The notes beneath the pieces were generated by a model. It was given only the letters and a program-made list of their open reading frames with translations. It searched no databases and was not told the origin of the DNA. From the NCBI GenBank assembly GCA_001780895.1, contig MFJJ01000059.1, positions 448-25,023 on the forward strand: 24,576 nucleotides of DNA, given 5' to 3'. The DNA comes from Candidatus Gottesmanbacteria bacterium RIFCSPHIGHO2_01_FULL_46_14. GTDB lineage: Bacteria > Patescibacteriota > Microgenomatia > UBA10105 > UBA927. The position numbers were made by a program, and so were the translations under genes. Shown piece after piece: positions 1 through 7,574 of the stretch. The number at the start of each line of letters is the position of its first letter. Position 1 is the stretch's first letter.

Positions 1-212
1 TTGCAGGTAATAAGCCGAAACCAAAGGAATTATCAGTTCGGGAAAAAATAGAAGCAGAAGAAAAACAGAAAAAAGAACTTGTGGCCCAACAGCAAAAACA
101 AGCTCAACAGAACCAACTCCAGCAAACAACTTCAAAGCGCAAGCGTGGTGACTTGTTTGGTGTGCAAGCCAAACGATCATCCGCAGAGCGAAAAAATGTC
201 CGCCAGGATTAA
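1..212 (+). CDS. C-terminal tail of an unidentified Gln/Lys-rich protein (5' partial)
   Basis: Reading from base 3 gives an open frame of about 69 residues ending at TAA 210-212; the gene begins before the window. The visible tail is strongly charged and glutamine-rich (KIEAEEKQKKELVAQQQK and similar), as in a coiled-coil or disordered tail, and ends in a basic stretch with KRKRG. No domain is recognisable. It overlaps the ATG of the next gene (196) by 17 nt, which suggests translational coupling. This frame also explains why the next gene should not be started upstream at base 79. The function is unknown. Confidence 0.6.
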   Translation, partial: AGNKPKPKELSVREKIEAEEKQKKELVAQQQKQAQQNQLQQTTSKRKRGDLFGVQAKRSSAERKNVRQD

Positions 213-1617
213 GGTTTTACTCATCCTTTTGCTCGTTCCGTTCTGGATATATCTTCGTGGTGTCTATCGCGATCGATTGGGAGCATTCGGTTGTTTTGAT
301 GATTGTTTTAATATCGTCGCCGGATATTTTTTGGGGCAGGGCAAACATGTATATTCTGAATTTTTTTTCAATCATCAACCCATCCCTGCATATATAAGTT
401 ATCTTATTCAACAAGTCTATCAACCGCAATCTATCTATGAACTTATTTACCGCCACCGGATGAGCCTCATCGGATTTTTTGCTCTTGCCGATGTGTTTCT
501 TGTGTTGCGTTTCGGAATGGCCGGATTTACATTTGCACTCCTCTACGAAACGACAAAAGGATTTTTATTCGGCGAGCGATTTTTAGCAGAATCGATGATC
601 GTCTATCCATTGGTGTATCTGTTTGGACTTGTTTGGCAAAAAAAAACATATCGATTTGAGCCGATTACGGTTGCTGTTGCAACTTGGTTTGTTGTTTTTT
701 CACGAGAACCCTACGTACCGCTGGCTCTATTGTTTCTCTGGTGCCATCGATCAAGACTGACAGTCACTCTATTTGTTCTTCTTTCAATGGGAACCATTTT
801 TTTCCACAATGTCTCCGCGTATTGGTGGAACGTCGTCACGGTGAACGCGAAAGCAGTTGGCGAGGGATTATCACCATCGATATTCACCTATCCGATAACG
901 GTATTTTTTGGAGGACAGTGGAACTTTTTTCGATGGATAGAAGTCGTTTTGACCGGATTCCTGCTTCTATCATTGTTGCGGTCTGGGTATAAACGTGTCT
1001 TTTTTGTTTTTCTGGTGTTGGGGCTGGCTAATATCCGCCCAGTTGATCCCGGAACCATCTATTATGTGGCATTTCATCACCTCATCTACTATGCACTCCT
1101 CATAGCTAGTGTGCTATTTTTTGAGAAACGTTGGCATGTATTTATCGCTCCGCTTATTCTTTTTGCTGTTTTATCGCCACAATCCTATCTTTACGAACAC
1201 GTGGATCGGGCAGGTCAGTTTGGAATTGGATATGGACATTACATCATGCAGGGAGAAATTATCAAACGGCTTGCCCAGCCCTCCAACACCTTATTTCTCG
1301 AAGAGTGGGATGATCTTATTTACTGGCAAGCAAAATTGCCCTCCGCCTATCGCTACAGTTGGTATACGTCTTCGATGAGAAACTATTCACTATACCGGGA
1401 CGCGCGCGAAGAAATGTTTCGAAATTATCCACCGGATTTTTACTATGGACAATGTGGCAAGAACGGAGAAGTTTCTTTGCGAAATGATGACTATATTCGT
1501 CTCACTCAAGGAAAAACCCCAACGTGCATTTTTGTAAAAAAGGAAGTTGTGGCCAAAATTCCTGATGATCGCTGGAAGAGCGTGCTCGATTTTTCCATCG
1601 ACAAGCCAAAACAATGA
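196..1617 (+). CDS. Polytopic membrane protein, GT-C glycosyltransferase-like
   Basis: This is a 473-residue protein starting at ATG 196. An in-frame start at 79 exists, but its first 39 residues are hydrophilic and overlap the upstream coding frame, whereas 196 opens directly into a membrane segment (residues 6-20). About ten hydrophobic helices follow, and the last ~120 residues are soluble. The first loop holds an acidic pair (D35-D36), E55 and an FFNHQP-like motif. This layout is typical of GT-C/PMT-type glycosyltransferases, which move sugars from lipid-linked donors on the outer face of the membrane. The acceptor and donor cannot be read from sequence, and the GT-C assignment is by layout rather than a family signature. 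The stop codon abuts a palindromic element at 1618. Confidence 0.6.
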   Translation: MSARIKVLLILLLVPFWIYLRGVYRDRLGAFGCFDDCFNIVAGYFLGQGKHVYSEFFFNHQPIPAYISYLIQQVYQPQSIYELIYRHRMSLIGFFALADVFLVLRFGMAGFTFALLYETTKGFLFGERFLAESMIVYPLVYLFGLVWQKKTYRFEPITVAVATWFVVFSREPYVPLALLFLWCHRSRLTVTLFVLLSMGTIFFHNVSAYWWNVVTVNAKAVGEGLSPSIFTYPITVFFGGQWNFFRWIEVVLTGFLLLSLLRSGYKRVFFVFLVLGLANIRPVDPGTIYYVAFHHLIYYALLIASVLFFEKRWHVFIAPLILFAVLSPQSYLYEHVDRAGQFGIGYGHYIMQGEIIKRLAQPSNTLFLEEWDDLIYWQAKLPSAYRYSWYTSSMRNYSLYRDAREEMFRNYPPDFYYGQCGKNGEVSLRNDDYIRLTQGKTPTCIFVKKEVVAKIPDDRWKSVLDFSIDKPKQ

Positions 1618-1645
1618 TGTTACCATGTTCTAAAACATAGTAACA
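1618..1645. repeat. Palindromic element, copy 1 (degenerate), upstream of the TrpR-like gene
   Basis: This is a 28 bp inverted repeat with half-sites TGTTACCATGTTCT and AAAACATAGTAACA, matching the two perfect copies at 14325 and 18985 with a few substitutions. It begins at the base after the upstream stop codon and ends 7 bp before the TrpR-like ATG. It is therefore placed to act as an operator on that gene, or as a 3' hairpin on the upstream message. As RNA the 12 bp stem would contain one C-A mismatch. There is no T-run, so a simple intrinsic terminator is unlikely. Confidence 0.8.
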
Positions 1646-1652
1646 CACACGT

Positions 1653-2093
1653 ATGACTCAGGTTTCAAGGGTTTCTCTTCCAAAACATCTCGAAGCGCAG
1701 ATGCATGCAGCTATTCGAAAAGCCTTCGCAGATCTCAAAACTGAGGATGAAGTAGCAGCATTCCTGGACGATATCCTTACACCTACGGAAAAAGTGATGT
1801 TGGGAAAGCGATTAGCAATCGCCATTCTTCTGGACAAAGGATACGATCAACGCACGATTTGTACGATAATGAAAACGAGTTTAGCGACGGTTAACCAGGT
1901 AAGCTATTGGTTTAAGAATAAAGGAACTGGATATAGGATAGTTGTGGAGAAACTAAAGAAACAAAAAGAATGGGAAGAAATCAAATTAGGACTGGAGGAG
2001 TTTCTAAAAGATTTTTTTACCGTACACGGCCAGCTCAAGCAACTCAGAGATAAGATACCGAAAGAAGTTTATCCTCGGGAAAATCTCTTTTAA
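1653..2093 (+). CDS. TrpR/YerC/YecD-like DNA-binding regulator
   Basis: This is a 146-residue protein. Residues about 42-93 match the Trp-repressor superfamily helix-turn-helix: an LTPTEKVMLGKRLAIAILL helix pair, then a recognition region (QRTICTIMKTSLATVNQVSYWF) ending near GTGY. The family includes YerC/YecD-type proteins common in small-genome bacteria. TrpR itself needs tryptophan as corepressor, but nothing here shows which ligand, if any, is used. A charged helical C-terminus (about 100-130) follows. The gene is bracketed by two degenerate copies of a palindrome (1618-1645 and 2099-2124), and two perfect copies lie elsewhere in the window, so autoregulation and a small local regulon are plausible. 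No tryptophan biosynthesis genes are nearby. Confidence 0.85.
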   Translation: MTQVSRVSLPKHLEAQMHAAIRKAFADLKTEDEVAAFLDDILTPTEKVMLGKRLAIAILLDKGYDQRTICTIMKTSLATVNQVSYWFKNKGTGYRIVVEKLKKQKEWEEIKLGLEEFLKDFFTVHGQLKQLRDKIPKEVYPRENLF

Positions 2094-2098
2094 CCACC

Positions 2099-2124
2099 GT
2101 TACTGTGTTTTAGAACATGGTAAC
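2099..2124. repeat. Palindromic element, copy 2 (degenerate), between the TrpR-like gene and cysS
   Basis: This is a 26 bp inverted repeat with half-sites GTTACTGTGTTTT and AGAACATGGTAAC. It starts 5 bp after the TrpR-like stop and lies 52 bp before the cysS ATG. The departures from symmetry at stem positions 6-7 are T/G and G/T, which would still pair as G-U in RNA but break DNA dyad symmetry. Confidence 0.8.
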
Positions 2125-2176
2125 AGAAGGGACGATAGCTTGGTATTTGTCTCCGTGATGTGCGAAAATATAAATT

Positions 2177-3553
2177 ATGTTGAAACTTTATAATACATTG
2201 ACTAGATCAATTGAAGATTTTGTGCCGATACATCCGCCGAAGGTGGGCTTATATACCTGCGGACAAACGGTCTATGACTATACGCACATCGGGCACGGCA
2301 GGAAGTATGTGGGAGATGATATCCTTCGGCGTGTTCTCACAAGATTAGGCTATGAAGTGACGCATGTGCAAAACGTGACCGACGTGGGGCATTTGGTAAG
2401 CGACGCCGATGAGGGAGAGGATAAGTTGGAAAAGGGTGCTAAGAAAACGGGGAAGACCGTTTGGGAAGTGGTGGAGTTTTTTACGAAAAATTTTTACAAT
2501 TCCATGGATTTGCTGGGCATCCTTCGCCCGACCGTCATCTGCAAGGCTACCGAACATATCGCCGAGCAAATAGCACTCATTGAAAAACTTATACGCAAAG
2601 GCGTTGCCTATGACACACCGGAAGCCGTGTATTTTGACGTGACGAAGTTTGAAGGATATGGGTCGCTCTTCGGTCAGAAACTCGAAGAGAAAAATACTGC
2701 GGTTCGTGTTGCTGTCAAAACCGGTGAACACAAAAAACACCCTGCGGATTTCGCATTGTGGTTTAAGCGGGTTGGCCGCTTTGCCGATCACCAGATGCAC
2801 TGGGACTCTCAGTTTGGTGATGGTTTTCCGGGGTGGCACATCGAGTGTTCGGCGATGGCGATGAAATATTTGGGAGAAACGGTGGATATCCATACGGGTG
2901 GCATTGAACACACAGCCGTCCATCATCCCAATGAGATTGCCCAGAGCCAAGCAGCCACGGGCAAACAGTTTGTGCGATATTGGATTCATCATGGACATCT
3001 CATGATGGACGGAGCCAAGATGAGTAAATCTTTAGGTAACATCGTGACTGTGCAAGATGTGGTGAAGAAGGGTTTTGACCCGTTTGCTCTTCGTTACTTT
3101 TATTTTACCGCGCATTATAAAAAACCCATGGACTTTACGTGGGAGGCCCTTGCGAACGCACAAAGGAGTCTTGAGGAGTTGCGATCGCAAATTTCTAACT
3201 TGAAGAGAACAGCATTATCGCAAGAAAAACTTGCAAAAGTTGATGCATATAAACAAAAATTTAATGCGGCGATATCAAACGATCTCAACATGCCCCAAGC
3301 GTTAGCTGTTGTTTGGGAAGTCGTCAAGTCAAATATTCCCTCTCTGGATAAACATGATGTACTCATGGATTTTGATGAAGTCTTGGGATTGGATTTGCGT
3401 CGAGAGATCAAACAAAAAATTGTTCCGGAATATATTAAAGAGCGCATGATGAAAAGAGAAAGACTGAGAAGAGAAACGAAGTTTGCCGAAGCTGACCAAA
3501 TACGAAGAGAGATTGAAGAGGCAGGCTACGTCGTAGAAGATAAAAAAGCTTGA
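2177..3553 (+). CDS. cysS: Cysteinyl-tRNA synthetase
   Basis: Charges tRNA-Cys with cysteine using ATP, in the cytoplasm. The protein is 458 residues, normal for the family (about 460). The start fits the conserved N-terminus (MLKLYNTLTR). The class I signature HIGH is at residues 37-40 and KMSKS at 281-285. The zinc-site ligands that recognise cysteine are visible as C28, C224 (GWHIECSAM), H249/H250 and E253. A DALR-like anticodon-binding helical domain follows to the end. A weak extended -10 candidate (TGC-GAAAAT, 2161-2169) sits 7 nt before the ATG, consistent with the leaderless pattern seen elsewhere. The stop codon directly abuts the stop of the convergent gene at 3554. Confidence 0.97.
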   Translation: MLKLYNTLTRSIEDFVPIHPPKVGLYTCGQTVYDYTHIGHGRKYVGDDILRRVLTRLGYEVTHVQNVTDVGHLVSDADEGEDKLEKGAKKTGKTVWEVVEFFTKNFYNSMDLLGILRPTVICKATEHIAEQIALIEKLIRKGVAYDTPEAVYFDVTKFEGYGSLFGQKLEEKNTAVRVAVKTGEHKKHPADFALWFKRVGRFADHQMHWDSQFGDGFPGWHIECSAMAMKYLGETVDIHTGGIEHTAVHHPNEIAQSQAATGKQFVRYWIHHGHLMMDGAKMSKSLGNIVTVQDVVKKGFDPFALRYFYFTAHYKKPMDFTWEALANAQRSLEELRSQISNLKRTALSQEKLAKVDAYKQKFNAAISNDLNMPQALAVVWEVVKSNIPSLDKHDVLMDFDEVLGLDLRREIKQKIVPEYIKERMMKRERLRRETKFAEADQIRREIEEAGYVVEDKKA

Positions 3554-3931
3554 TTACCGCGTGGTTACTTCGAGCGCTGTTGCTGTTCGTGTCCCGATGT
3601 TGACTGTTTTCGGATCAAGCTTCATGGTCACCCGTGTTCCCTCACCGAGTGAGGCAGTATTTGACGTGCTTGGCAATTGGATGGTCCAAACCTGCGTTGC
3701 ACCTGTTGATGTTCCATTTCCGCCGATGACAAAATTGGTGACCGAAAGCGTGCCGGCGGATTGGTTGACGGATGAAACAATAGCTGTGGCCGCCTGGCCG
3801 GTGGTGACACCTGCCTTTGCGCGAATATCCTCCTGACCGGATTTTGAGCGATCGATAATCGCAGTTACCGCGATAGCCGCAATAACGAGTGCTATGCTTC
3901 CGATGTAGAGCCAACTGTTTCCTTTGCCCAT
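3554..3931 (-). CDS. Small membrane-anchored extracytoplasmic protein, DUF5666-like
   Basis: This is a 125-residue protein. One hydrophobic helix near the N-terminus (about residues 7-26) is followed by a Ser/Thr/Gly-rich, beta-rich extracytoplasmic part. The lack of cleavage and lipobox motifs suggests a membrane anchor. The body (a hydrophobic strand, then a stretch ending in GEGTRVTMKLDPKTV and a final A-L-E-V-T strand) resembles the OB-like DUF5666 layout, and the product of 8810-9208 has similar architecture, so both may serve the same envelope system. It is divergent from the response regulator gene and shares the 79 bp region with its operator. Its stop is back-to-back with that of cysS, with no base between. 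Function unknown. Confidence 0.7.
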   Translation of the reverse strand: MGKGNSWLYIGSIALVIAAIAVTAIIDRSKSGQEDIRAKAGVTTGQAATAIVSSVNQSAGTLSVTNFVIGGNGTSTGATQVWTIQLPSTSNTASLGEGTRVTMKLDPKTVNIGTRTATALEVTTR

Positions 3932-3973
3932 GGTGTAGGTATTGTTTCACAAGGGTGGGGCGAAAATCAAGAG

Positions 3974-3990
3974 TTCAGCGCGATTTCAGC
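3974..3990 (+). promoter_or_regulatory. TTCAGC direct repeat: probable response-regulator operator, copy 1
   Basis: Two TTCAGC units lie 11 bp apart (3974-3979 and 3985-3990), one helical turn, as in the tandem sites of OmpR/PhoB-family regulators. They end 8 bp before the TATAAT box of the response regulator gene, so they cover the -35 position. The same arrangement, with 15 of 17 bases identical, occurs at 5658-5674 before the adaptor gene. Confidence 0.75.
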
Positions 3991-3995
3991 TTCGC

Positions 3996-4010
3996 TGATA
4001 TAATTGGGGC
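3996..4010 (+). promoter_or_regulatory. Extended -10 promoter of the two-component system (leaderless)
   Basis: TGATATAAT at 3996-4004 is a perfect extended -10 (TGn plus TATAAT). Six bases separate it from the ATG at 4011, so transcription should start at or next to the A of the start codon. No Shine-Dalgarno sequence is present; the GGGG at 4006-4009 is too close to the ATG to serve as one on such a transcript. Confidence 0.75.
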
Positions 4011-4685
4011 ATGAGAATCCTCGTTGTCGAAGACGAACATCGGATTGCCAATACCATCAAAAAGGGTCTTGAGCAGGAACGATACGCGGTTGATGTTGCC
4101 TATGATGGAACGCATGGATTTGATCTGGCCTCTACGGAAGAGTATGACGTTGTCATCCTTGATCGAATGCTTCCGGGCTTAGATGGCATGGCAATTGTCA
4201 AAAGATTGCGAAATGAAAGCATTCATACACCTATTCTCATGCTTACGGCAAAAAGCCAAATTGAGGATAAAGTCGAGGGACTCGACTCCGGTGCAGACGA
4301 CTATCTCACCAAGCCTTTCTCGTTTGAAGAACTCCTGGCCCGTATTCGGGCGCTTGCGCGGCGGCCAAAACATACGACGAAAGCAATACTTTCTGTAGGT
4401 GACGTATCCTTGGATTCAAAATCGTACGAAGTGAAACGCGCAGGTACACATATACCGTTATCGAGTCGCCAGTTTGGTCTGCTTGAGTATCTCATGAGAA
4501 ACGCAAACCAAATTCTCTCCAAAGATCAAATCATCACTCATGTTTGGAACTATGATGCTGATATTCTCCCCAATACCGTAGAAGTCTATATTAAGGCGCT
4601 GCGAAATAAAATCGACCGACCCTTTAAAAACAAAAAACCGCTTATCCATACGGTTCGTGGTTTTGGCTACAAAATCTATGTTTAA
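4011..4685 (+). CDS. OmpR/PhoB-family response regulator
   Basis: Cytoplasmic DNA-binding regulator of 224 residues, normal for the family. The receiver domain spans residues 1-115, with the acidic pocket E7/D8, phospho-acceptor D51 in VVILDRMLPGLDG, T79 and K101 (LTKPF). The winged-helix output domain spans about 127-224, ending in the conserved TVRGFGYKIYV. Closest in type to CusR/CopR-like or MprA-like regulators, but the ligand is not encoded here. It overlaps the kinase start by 8 nt. A TTCAGC direct repeat lies at its own -35 region and another before the adaptor gene, so it probably activates itself and the pump. Confidence 0.95.
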   Translation: MRILVVEDEHRIANTIKKGLEQERYAVDVAYDGTHGFDLASTEEYDVVILDRMLPGLDGMAIVKRLRNESIHTPILMLTAKSQIEDKVEGLDSGADDYLTKPFSFEELLARIRALARRPKHTTKAILSVGDVSLDSKSYEVKRAGTHIPLSSRQFGLLEYLMRNANQILSKDQIITHVWNYDADILPNTVEVYIKALRNKIDRPFKNKKPLIHTVRGFGYKIYV

Positions 4686-5667
4686 AAATGCGCGTGTTAA
4701 ACTTACCGCTTGGTACCTTGCGATTATCATGTCGATAAGCATACTATTTAGCGCTGTAATTTATCGCGGCATCAATGCGGAATTACAACATTTTGAGAGA
4801 CGCATTCCTCTCCCGATTTCCCGTATTTTTTCCCAAAATCGTCTGGAACTCGAGATGATTGTCCAAGCCAGAAGGAGACTCGTGACGACGCTTGTCGTTA
4901 TAAACCTTGCGATTTTGGGACTTGCCGGCGCAGCAGGGTACTTTTTAGCAGGAAAAACGCTTTCTCCCATTGAAGCAATGGTTCTCGAGCAAAATCGTTT
5001 TATCAGCGATGCCTCCCATGAACTCAAAACCCCGTTGACATCGCTCAAAAGTGCATTTGAAGTGTTTTTACGAAATAAAACCAGAACGCTTTATGAAGCT
5101 GATGCGATTGTCAAAGAAAGCATTGGAGATGTCAATCGTCTGCAGTCTCTTTCAGAGTCACTTCTTGCGTTTGCCCAATATCAAAAACCGAATAACAGTA
5201 TACAAGTACAACGCGTATCGCTCAAATCAGTCCTCGCTGAGGCGATCAGAAAGATTTTGCCTTTAGCTACCCAAAAAGACATTGTCATTACAAAGCAAAT
5301 ACAAGATGAAGATGTGCGGGCAAATCGATATGCACTCGTTGATTTGTTCGTCATACTTCTGGATAACGCGGTCAAATACACCGATACGAATGGAGCCGTC
5401 AATATTTTCGTCAAAAAAACCGACGGACACGTTTCTATTATGGTAAAAGATACGGGTATTGGAATACATAAAAAAGATCTTCCGCACATTTTTGATAGAT
5501 TTTATCGGGCCGATAGTGCACGTTCCGGATCTGACCGTACTGGGTATGGATTGGGACTGGCTATAGCCAGAAAAATTGTTGATCTCCACAAAGGGTCGAT
5601 CAGCGCGACCAGCGTCGTGGGAAAAGGATCGACATTTATCGTTCGTCTGCCCAGGAATTCAGCGTAA
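4678..5667 (+). CDS. Sensor histidine kinase with a minimal sensor loop
   Basis: Partner kinase of the preceding regulator, 329 residues from ATG 4678, chosen because MFKNARVKL leads straight into the first membrane helix; an in-frame start at 4657 lies deeper inside the regulator gene. TM helices are at about 12-30 and 70-91, leaving only ~40 residues outside the membrane, much shorter than CusS or PhoR loops. HisKA contains H114 in DASHELKTPL. HATPase has the N box (LLDNAVKY, N230), G1 (DTGIGI, 258-263), F box (FDRFYRAD) and G2 (GYGLGLA, 289-295). There is no clear HAMP domain: about 15 residues separate TM2 from the H box. The short loop argues for sensing in or at the membrane, or directly from a metal or small molecule. 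Confidence 0.92.
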   Translation: MFKNARVKLTAWYLAIIMSISILFSAVIYRGINAELQHFERRIPLPISRIFSQNRLELEMIVQARRRLVTTLVVINLAILGLAGAAGYFLAGKTLSPIEAMVLEQNRFISDASHELKTPLTSLKSAFEVFLRNKTRTLYEADAIVKESIGDVNRLQSLSESLLAFAQYQKPNNSIQVQRVSLKSVLAEAIRKILPLATQKDIVITKQIQDEDVRANRYALVDLFVILLDNAVKYTDTNGAVNIFVKKTDGHVSIMVKDTGIGIHKKDLPHIFDRFYRADSARSGSDRTGYGLGLAIARKIVDLHKGSISATSVVGKGSTFIVRLPRNSA

Positions 5668-5674
5668 TTTCAGC
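5658..5674 (+). promoter_or_regulatory. TTCAGC direct repeat: probable response-regulator operator, copy 2
   Basis: TTCAGC at 5658-5663 and 5669-5674, the same 11 bp period as at 3974. The first unit lies inside the last codons of the kinase gene. The element ends 9 bp before the -10 box of the adaptor gene, so it covers the -35 position of that promoter. Activation by the adjacent OmpR-type regulator is inferred from copy number, spacing and placement. Confidence 0.75.
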
Positions 5675-5683
5675 CTGCCCGCG

Positions 5684-5695
5684 TAGACTTTTTTT
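5684..5695 (+). promoter_or_regulatory. -10 promoter of the export operon (leaderless)
   Basis: TAGACT at 5684-5689, then six T residues, then ATG 5696. It lacks the TGn extension and has no recognisable -35, as expected of a promoter that needs an activator bound at the direct repeat just upstream. The geometry matches the regulator promoter. Confidence 0.6.
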
Positions 5696-6904
5696 ATGAA
5701 ATGGTTTTTGTCCCGTTTGCTCGTGGTTAAAATAGTTCTTATTCTTGTTGTCATCGGCGGAGTGGTCGTATCGGTCAGAAGTGTGAGCAGGGGATCGAAA
5801 GCGGTCCAATACCAAACAGCGACGGTGGAGCGCGGGACGGTCGTTTCGACCATCAGTGCCTCGGGGACGGTTTTGATTTCCAACCTAGTTACTATCACGA
5901 CGGGCGCGTCGGGAGTCGTGAAGAACGTGTTGGTCAAAGACGGCGATACAGTCGCGGCCGGACAAAACATTGCAGAAATTTCTCTGGATAGTTCGGGTGC
6001 CCAGCAGGCCGCATCAGCATGGTCGAGCTATTTATCTGCCAAAAACTCCGTCGATACTGCCAACACGACGCTCTGGACTCTCCAGTCAGACATGTTTAGC
6101 AAATGGGATACCTATAAGAAACTTGCAGAGAGCGCAGACTATGATACCCCGGAAGAACGGACGCTTCCGGCATTTTTTATCGCAAATGATAACTGGCTTG
6201 CGGCAGAGGCTAAATACAAGCAACAGCAGTCTGTGATTGCACAAACCAACGCCGCGCTTTCAAGCTCCTGGTTTTTCTATCAGACGCGATCGCCAATGAT
6301 TACGGCTCCGATTGCCGGGACAGTGACAAATATCGGGCTCGTTACCGGAATGGTCCTTACCAGCCAGACGGGGCAACGCGTCGCCGTTATCGCCAATAAA
6401 GCGGCGCCGCTTGCCTCGTTTACTATTTCAGAAATTGATGTTCCCAATGTCACGGTTGGACAAAAAGCAACGATTACGCTCGATAGCATTGCAGGAAAAA
6501 CATTCACCGGCGTGGTTGCCACCGTTGATCGTATCGGAACGACAAGCAATACTGTGACCACCTATCCGGTCACGATCAAACTTGACACGTCATCTGATCA
6601 AATTTTACCCAACATGGCGGCAAATGCCAGTATCATCCGGGAAACCAAAGCTGATATTTTGATGATTCCAACGAGTGCAGTTCAGATGCAAAACGGCACC
6701 TCGACAGTTAGGGTTCTTCGAAATGGCAAGGAAGAACAAGTAACGGTGCAAACCGGAATTTCGTCTGATACCCAAACGGAGATTGTATCCGGACTCTCCG
6801 AAGGCGATGTCGTGATTACCGGTACCACCAGTGCCGCAGTCACGACTACGACACGATCTGTGTTTAGTGGATTTGGCGGACCGGGAGGAATGCGTGGTAG
6901 ATAA
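5696..6904 (+). CDS. HlyD/MacA-like membrane fusion (adaptor) protein
   Basis: Extracytoplasmic adaptor of a MacB-type ABC exporter, 402 residues. One N-terminal membrane helix (about 10-27). The lipoyl-like domain is split: first half about 65-97 (GASGVVKNVLVKDGDTVAAGQ), second half about 200-232 (APIAGTVTNIGLVTGMVL). Between them is a helical segment (100-195), shorter than the long hairpin that reaches TolC in Gram-negatives. A beta-barrel (about 238-310) and a membrane-proximal domain (320-385) follow, ending in a Gly-rich tail. It ends 1 nt before the ATPase gene. If this cell has one membrane, as CPR bacteria are thought to, the adaptor would work without an outer-membrane channel. The substrate is unknown. 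Confidence 0.9.
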   Translation: MKWFLSRLLVVKIVLILVVIGGVVVSVRSVSRGSKAVQYQTATVERGTVVSTISASGTVLISNLVTITTGASGVVKNVLVKDGDTVAAGQNIAEISLDSSGAQQAASAWSSYLSAKNSVDTANTTLWTLQSDMFSKWDTYKKLAESADYDTPEERTLPAFFIANDNWLAAEAKYKQQQSVIAQTNAALSSSWFFYQTRSPMITAPIAGTVTNIGLVTGMVLTSQTGQRVAVIANKAAPLASFTISEIDVPNVTVGQKATITLDSIAGKTFTGVVATVDRIGTTSNTVTTYPVTIKLDTSSDQILPNMAANASIIRETKADILMIPTSAVQMQNGTSTVRVLRNGKEEQVTVQTGISSDTQTEIVSGLSEGDVVITGTTSAAVTTTTRSVFSGFGGPGGMRGR

Positions 6905-6905
6905 A

Positions 6906-7571
6906 ATGATTTCGGTTTCCCGAGTTTGCAAAATCTACAAAAATGATTCGGTGGAAACGAGGGCAGTTGACGACATTTCCTTCGAGATCAAAAAGGGTGA
7001 GTTTGTTGCCATCATGGGTCCTTCCGGATCGGGGAAGTCGACCCTCATGCATATTTTGGGCGCATTAGATTTACCGACAAGCGGTGAATATATATTGGAT
7101 GGTGAAAATGTTTCAAAACTTAGTGATGACCAATGTGCCAATATTCGCAACAGAAAAATAGGGTTTGTTTTTCAGTCATACAATTTGCTTCCCCGGACGA
7201 GTGCTCTCAAGAACGTTGCACTTCCCATGATGTATGCCGGGATTTCGAAAGAAAAACGTATAGGGACTGCCAAAAAATTTTTAGAAATGGTGGGTTTGGC
7301 CGATCGGATCGATCACACGCCCAACCAGCTCTCGGGTGGTCAACAACAGCGGGTGGCGATAGCCAGGTCCTTGGTTATGAATCCATCGATAATCCTCGCC
7401 GATGAACCGACGGGAAATATTGCCTCATCACAAGCGGAGGAAATCATGACCATTTTTAAGAAACTCAACAGGGCCGGGCACACCATCGTCATGATCACCC
7501 ATGAACCCGATATTGCCCACCACGCCAAACGCATTATTCATATTCGGGACGGTAAGATTGTTACGGCGTAA
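6906..7571 (+). CDS. MacB/LolD-type ABC transporter ATP-binding protein
   Basis: Energises the exporter by ATP hydrolysis at the inner membrane face, 221 residues. The start is ATG 6906, 1 nt after the adaptor stop; an upstream in-frame extension to 6831 overlaps adaptor coding sequence. Walker A is at 38-46 (GPSGSGKST), Q-loop Q90, signature LSGGQ 142-146, Walker B ILADEP 163-168 and H-loop H199. The D-loop reads GNIASSQ, where the family usually has G-N-L-D-S, so the D-loop Asp is replaced by Ala. All other catalytic motifs are intact. It is followed 3 nt later by the permease gene, so the two form one transporter. Confidence 0.95.
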   Translation: MISVSRVCKIYKNDSVETRAVDDISFEIKKGEFVAIMGPSGSGKSTLMHILGALDLPTSGEYILDGENVSKLSDDQCANIRNRKIGFVFQSYNLLPRTSALKNVALPMMYAGISKEKRIGTAKKFLEMVGLADRIDHTPNQLSGGQQQRVAIARSLVMNPSIILADEPTGNIASSQAEEIMTIFKKLNRAGHTIVMITHEPDIAHHAKRIIHIRDGKIVTA

Positions 7572-7574
7572 TGT

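Noticed and set aside
79..195. Upstream in-frame extension of the GT-C-like membrane protein
   Set aside because: It overlaps a real upstream coding frame (3-212) and encodes a hydrophilic, unlikely N-terminus; ATG 196 leads straight into a membrane helix.
2345..2998. 217-codon open frame on the minus strand inside cysS
   Set aside because: It lies entirely within a well-conserved synthetase gene and shows no domain; it is an antisense shadow.
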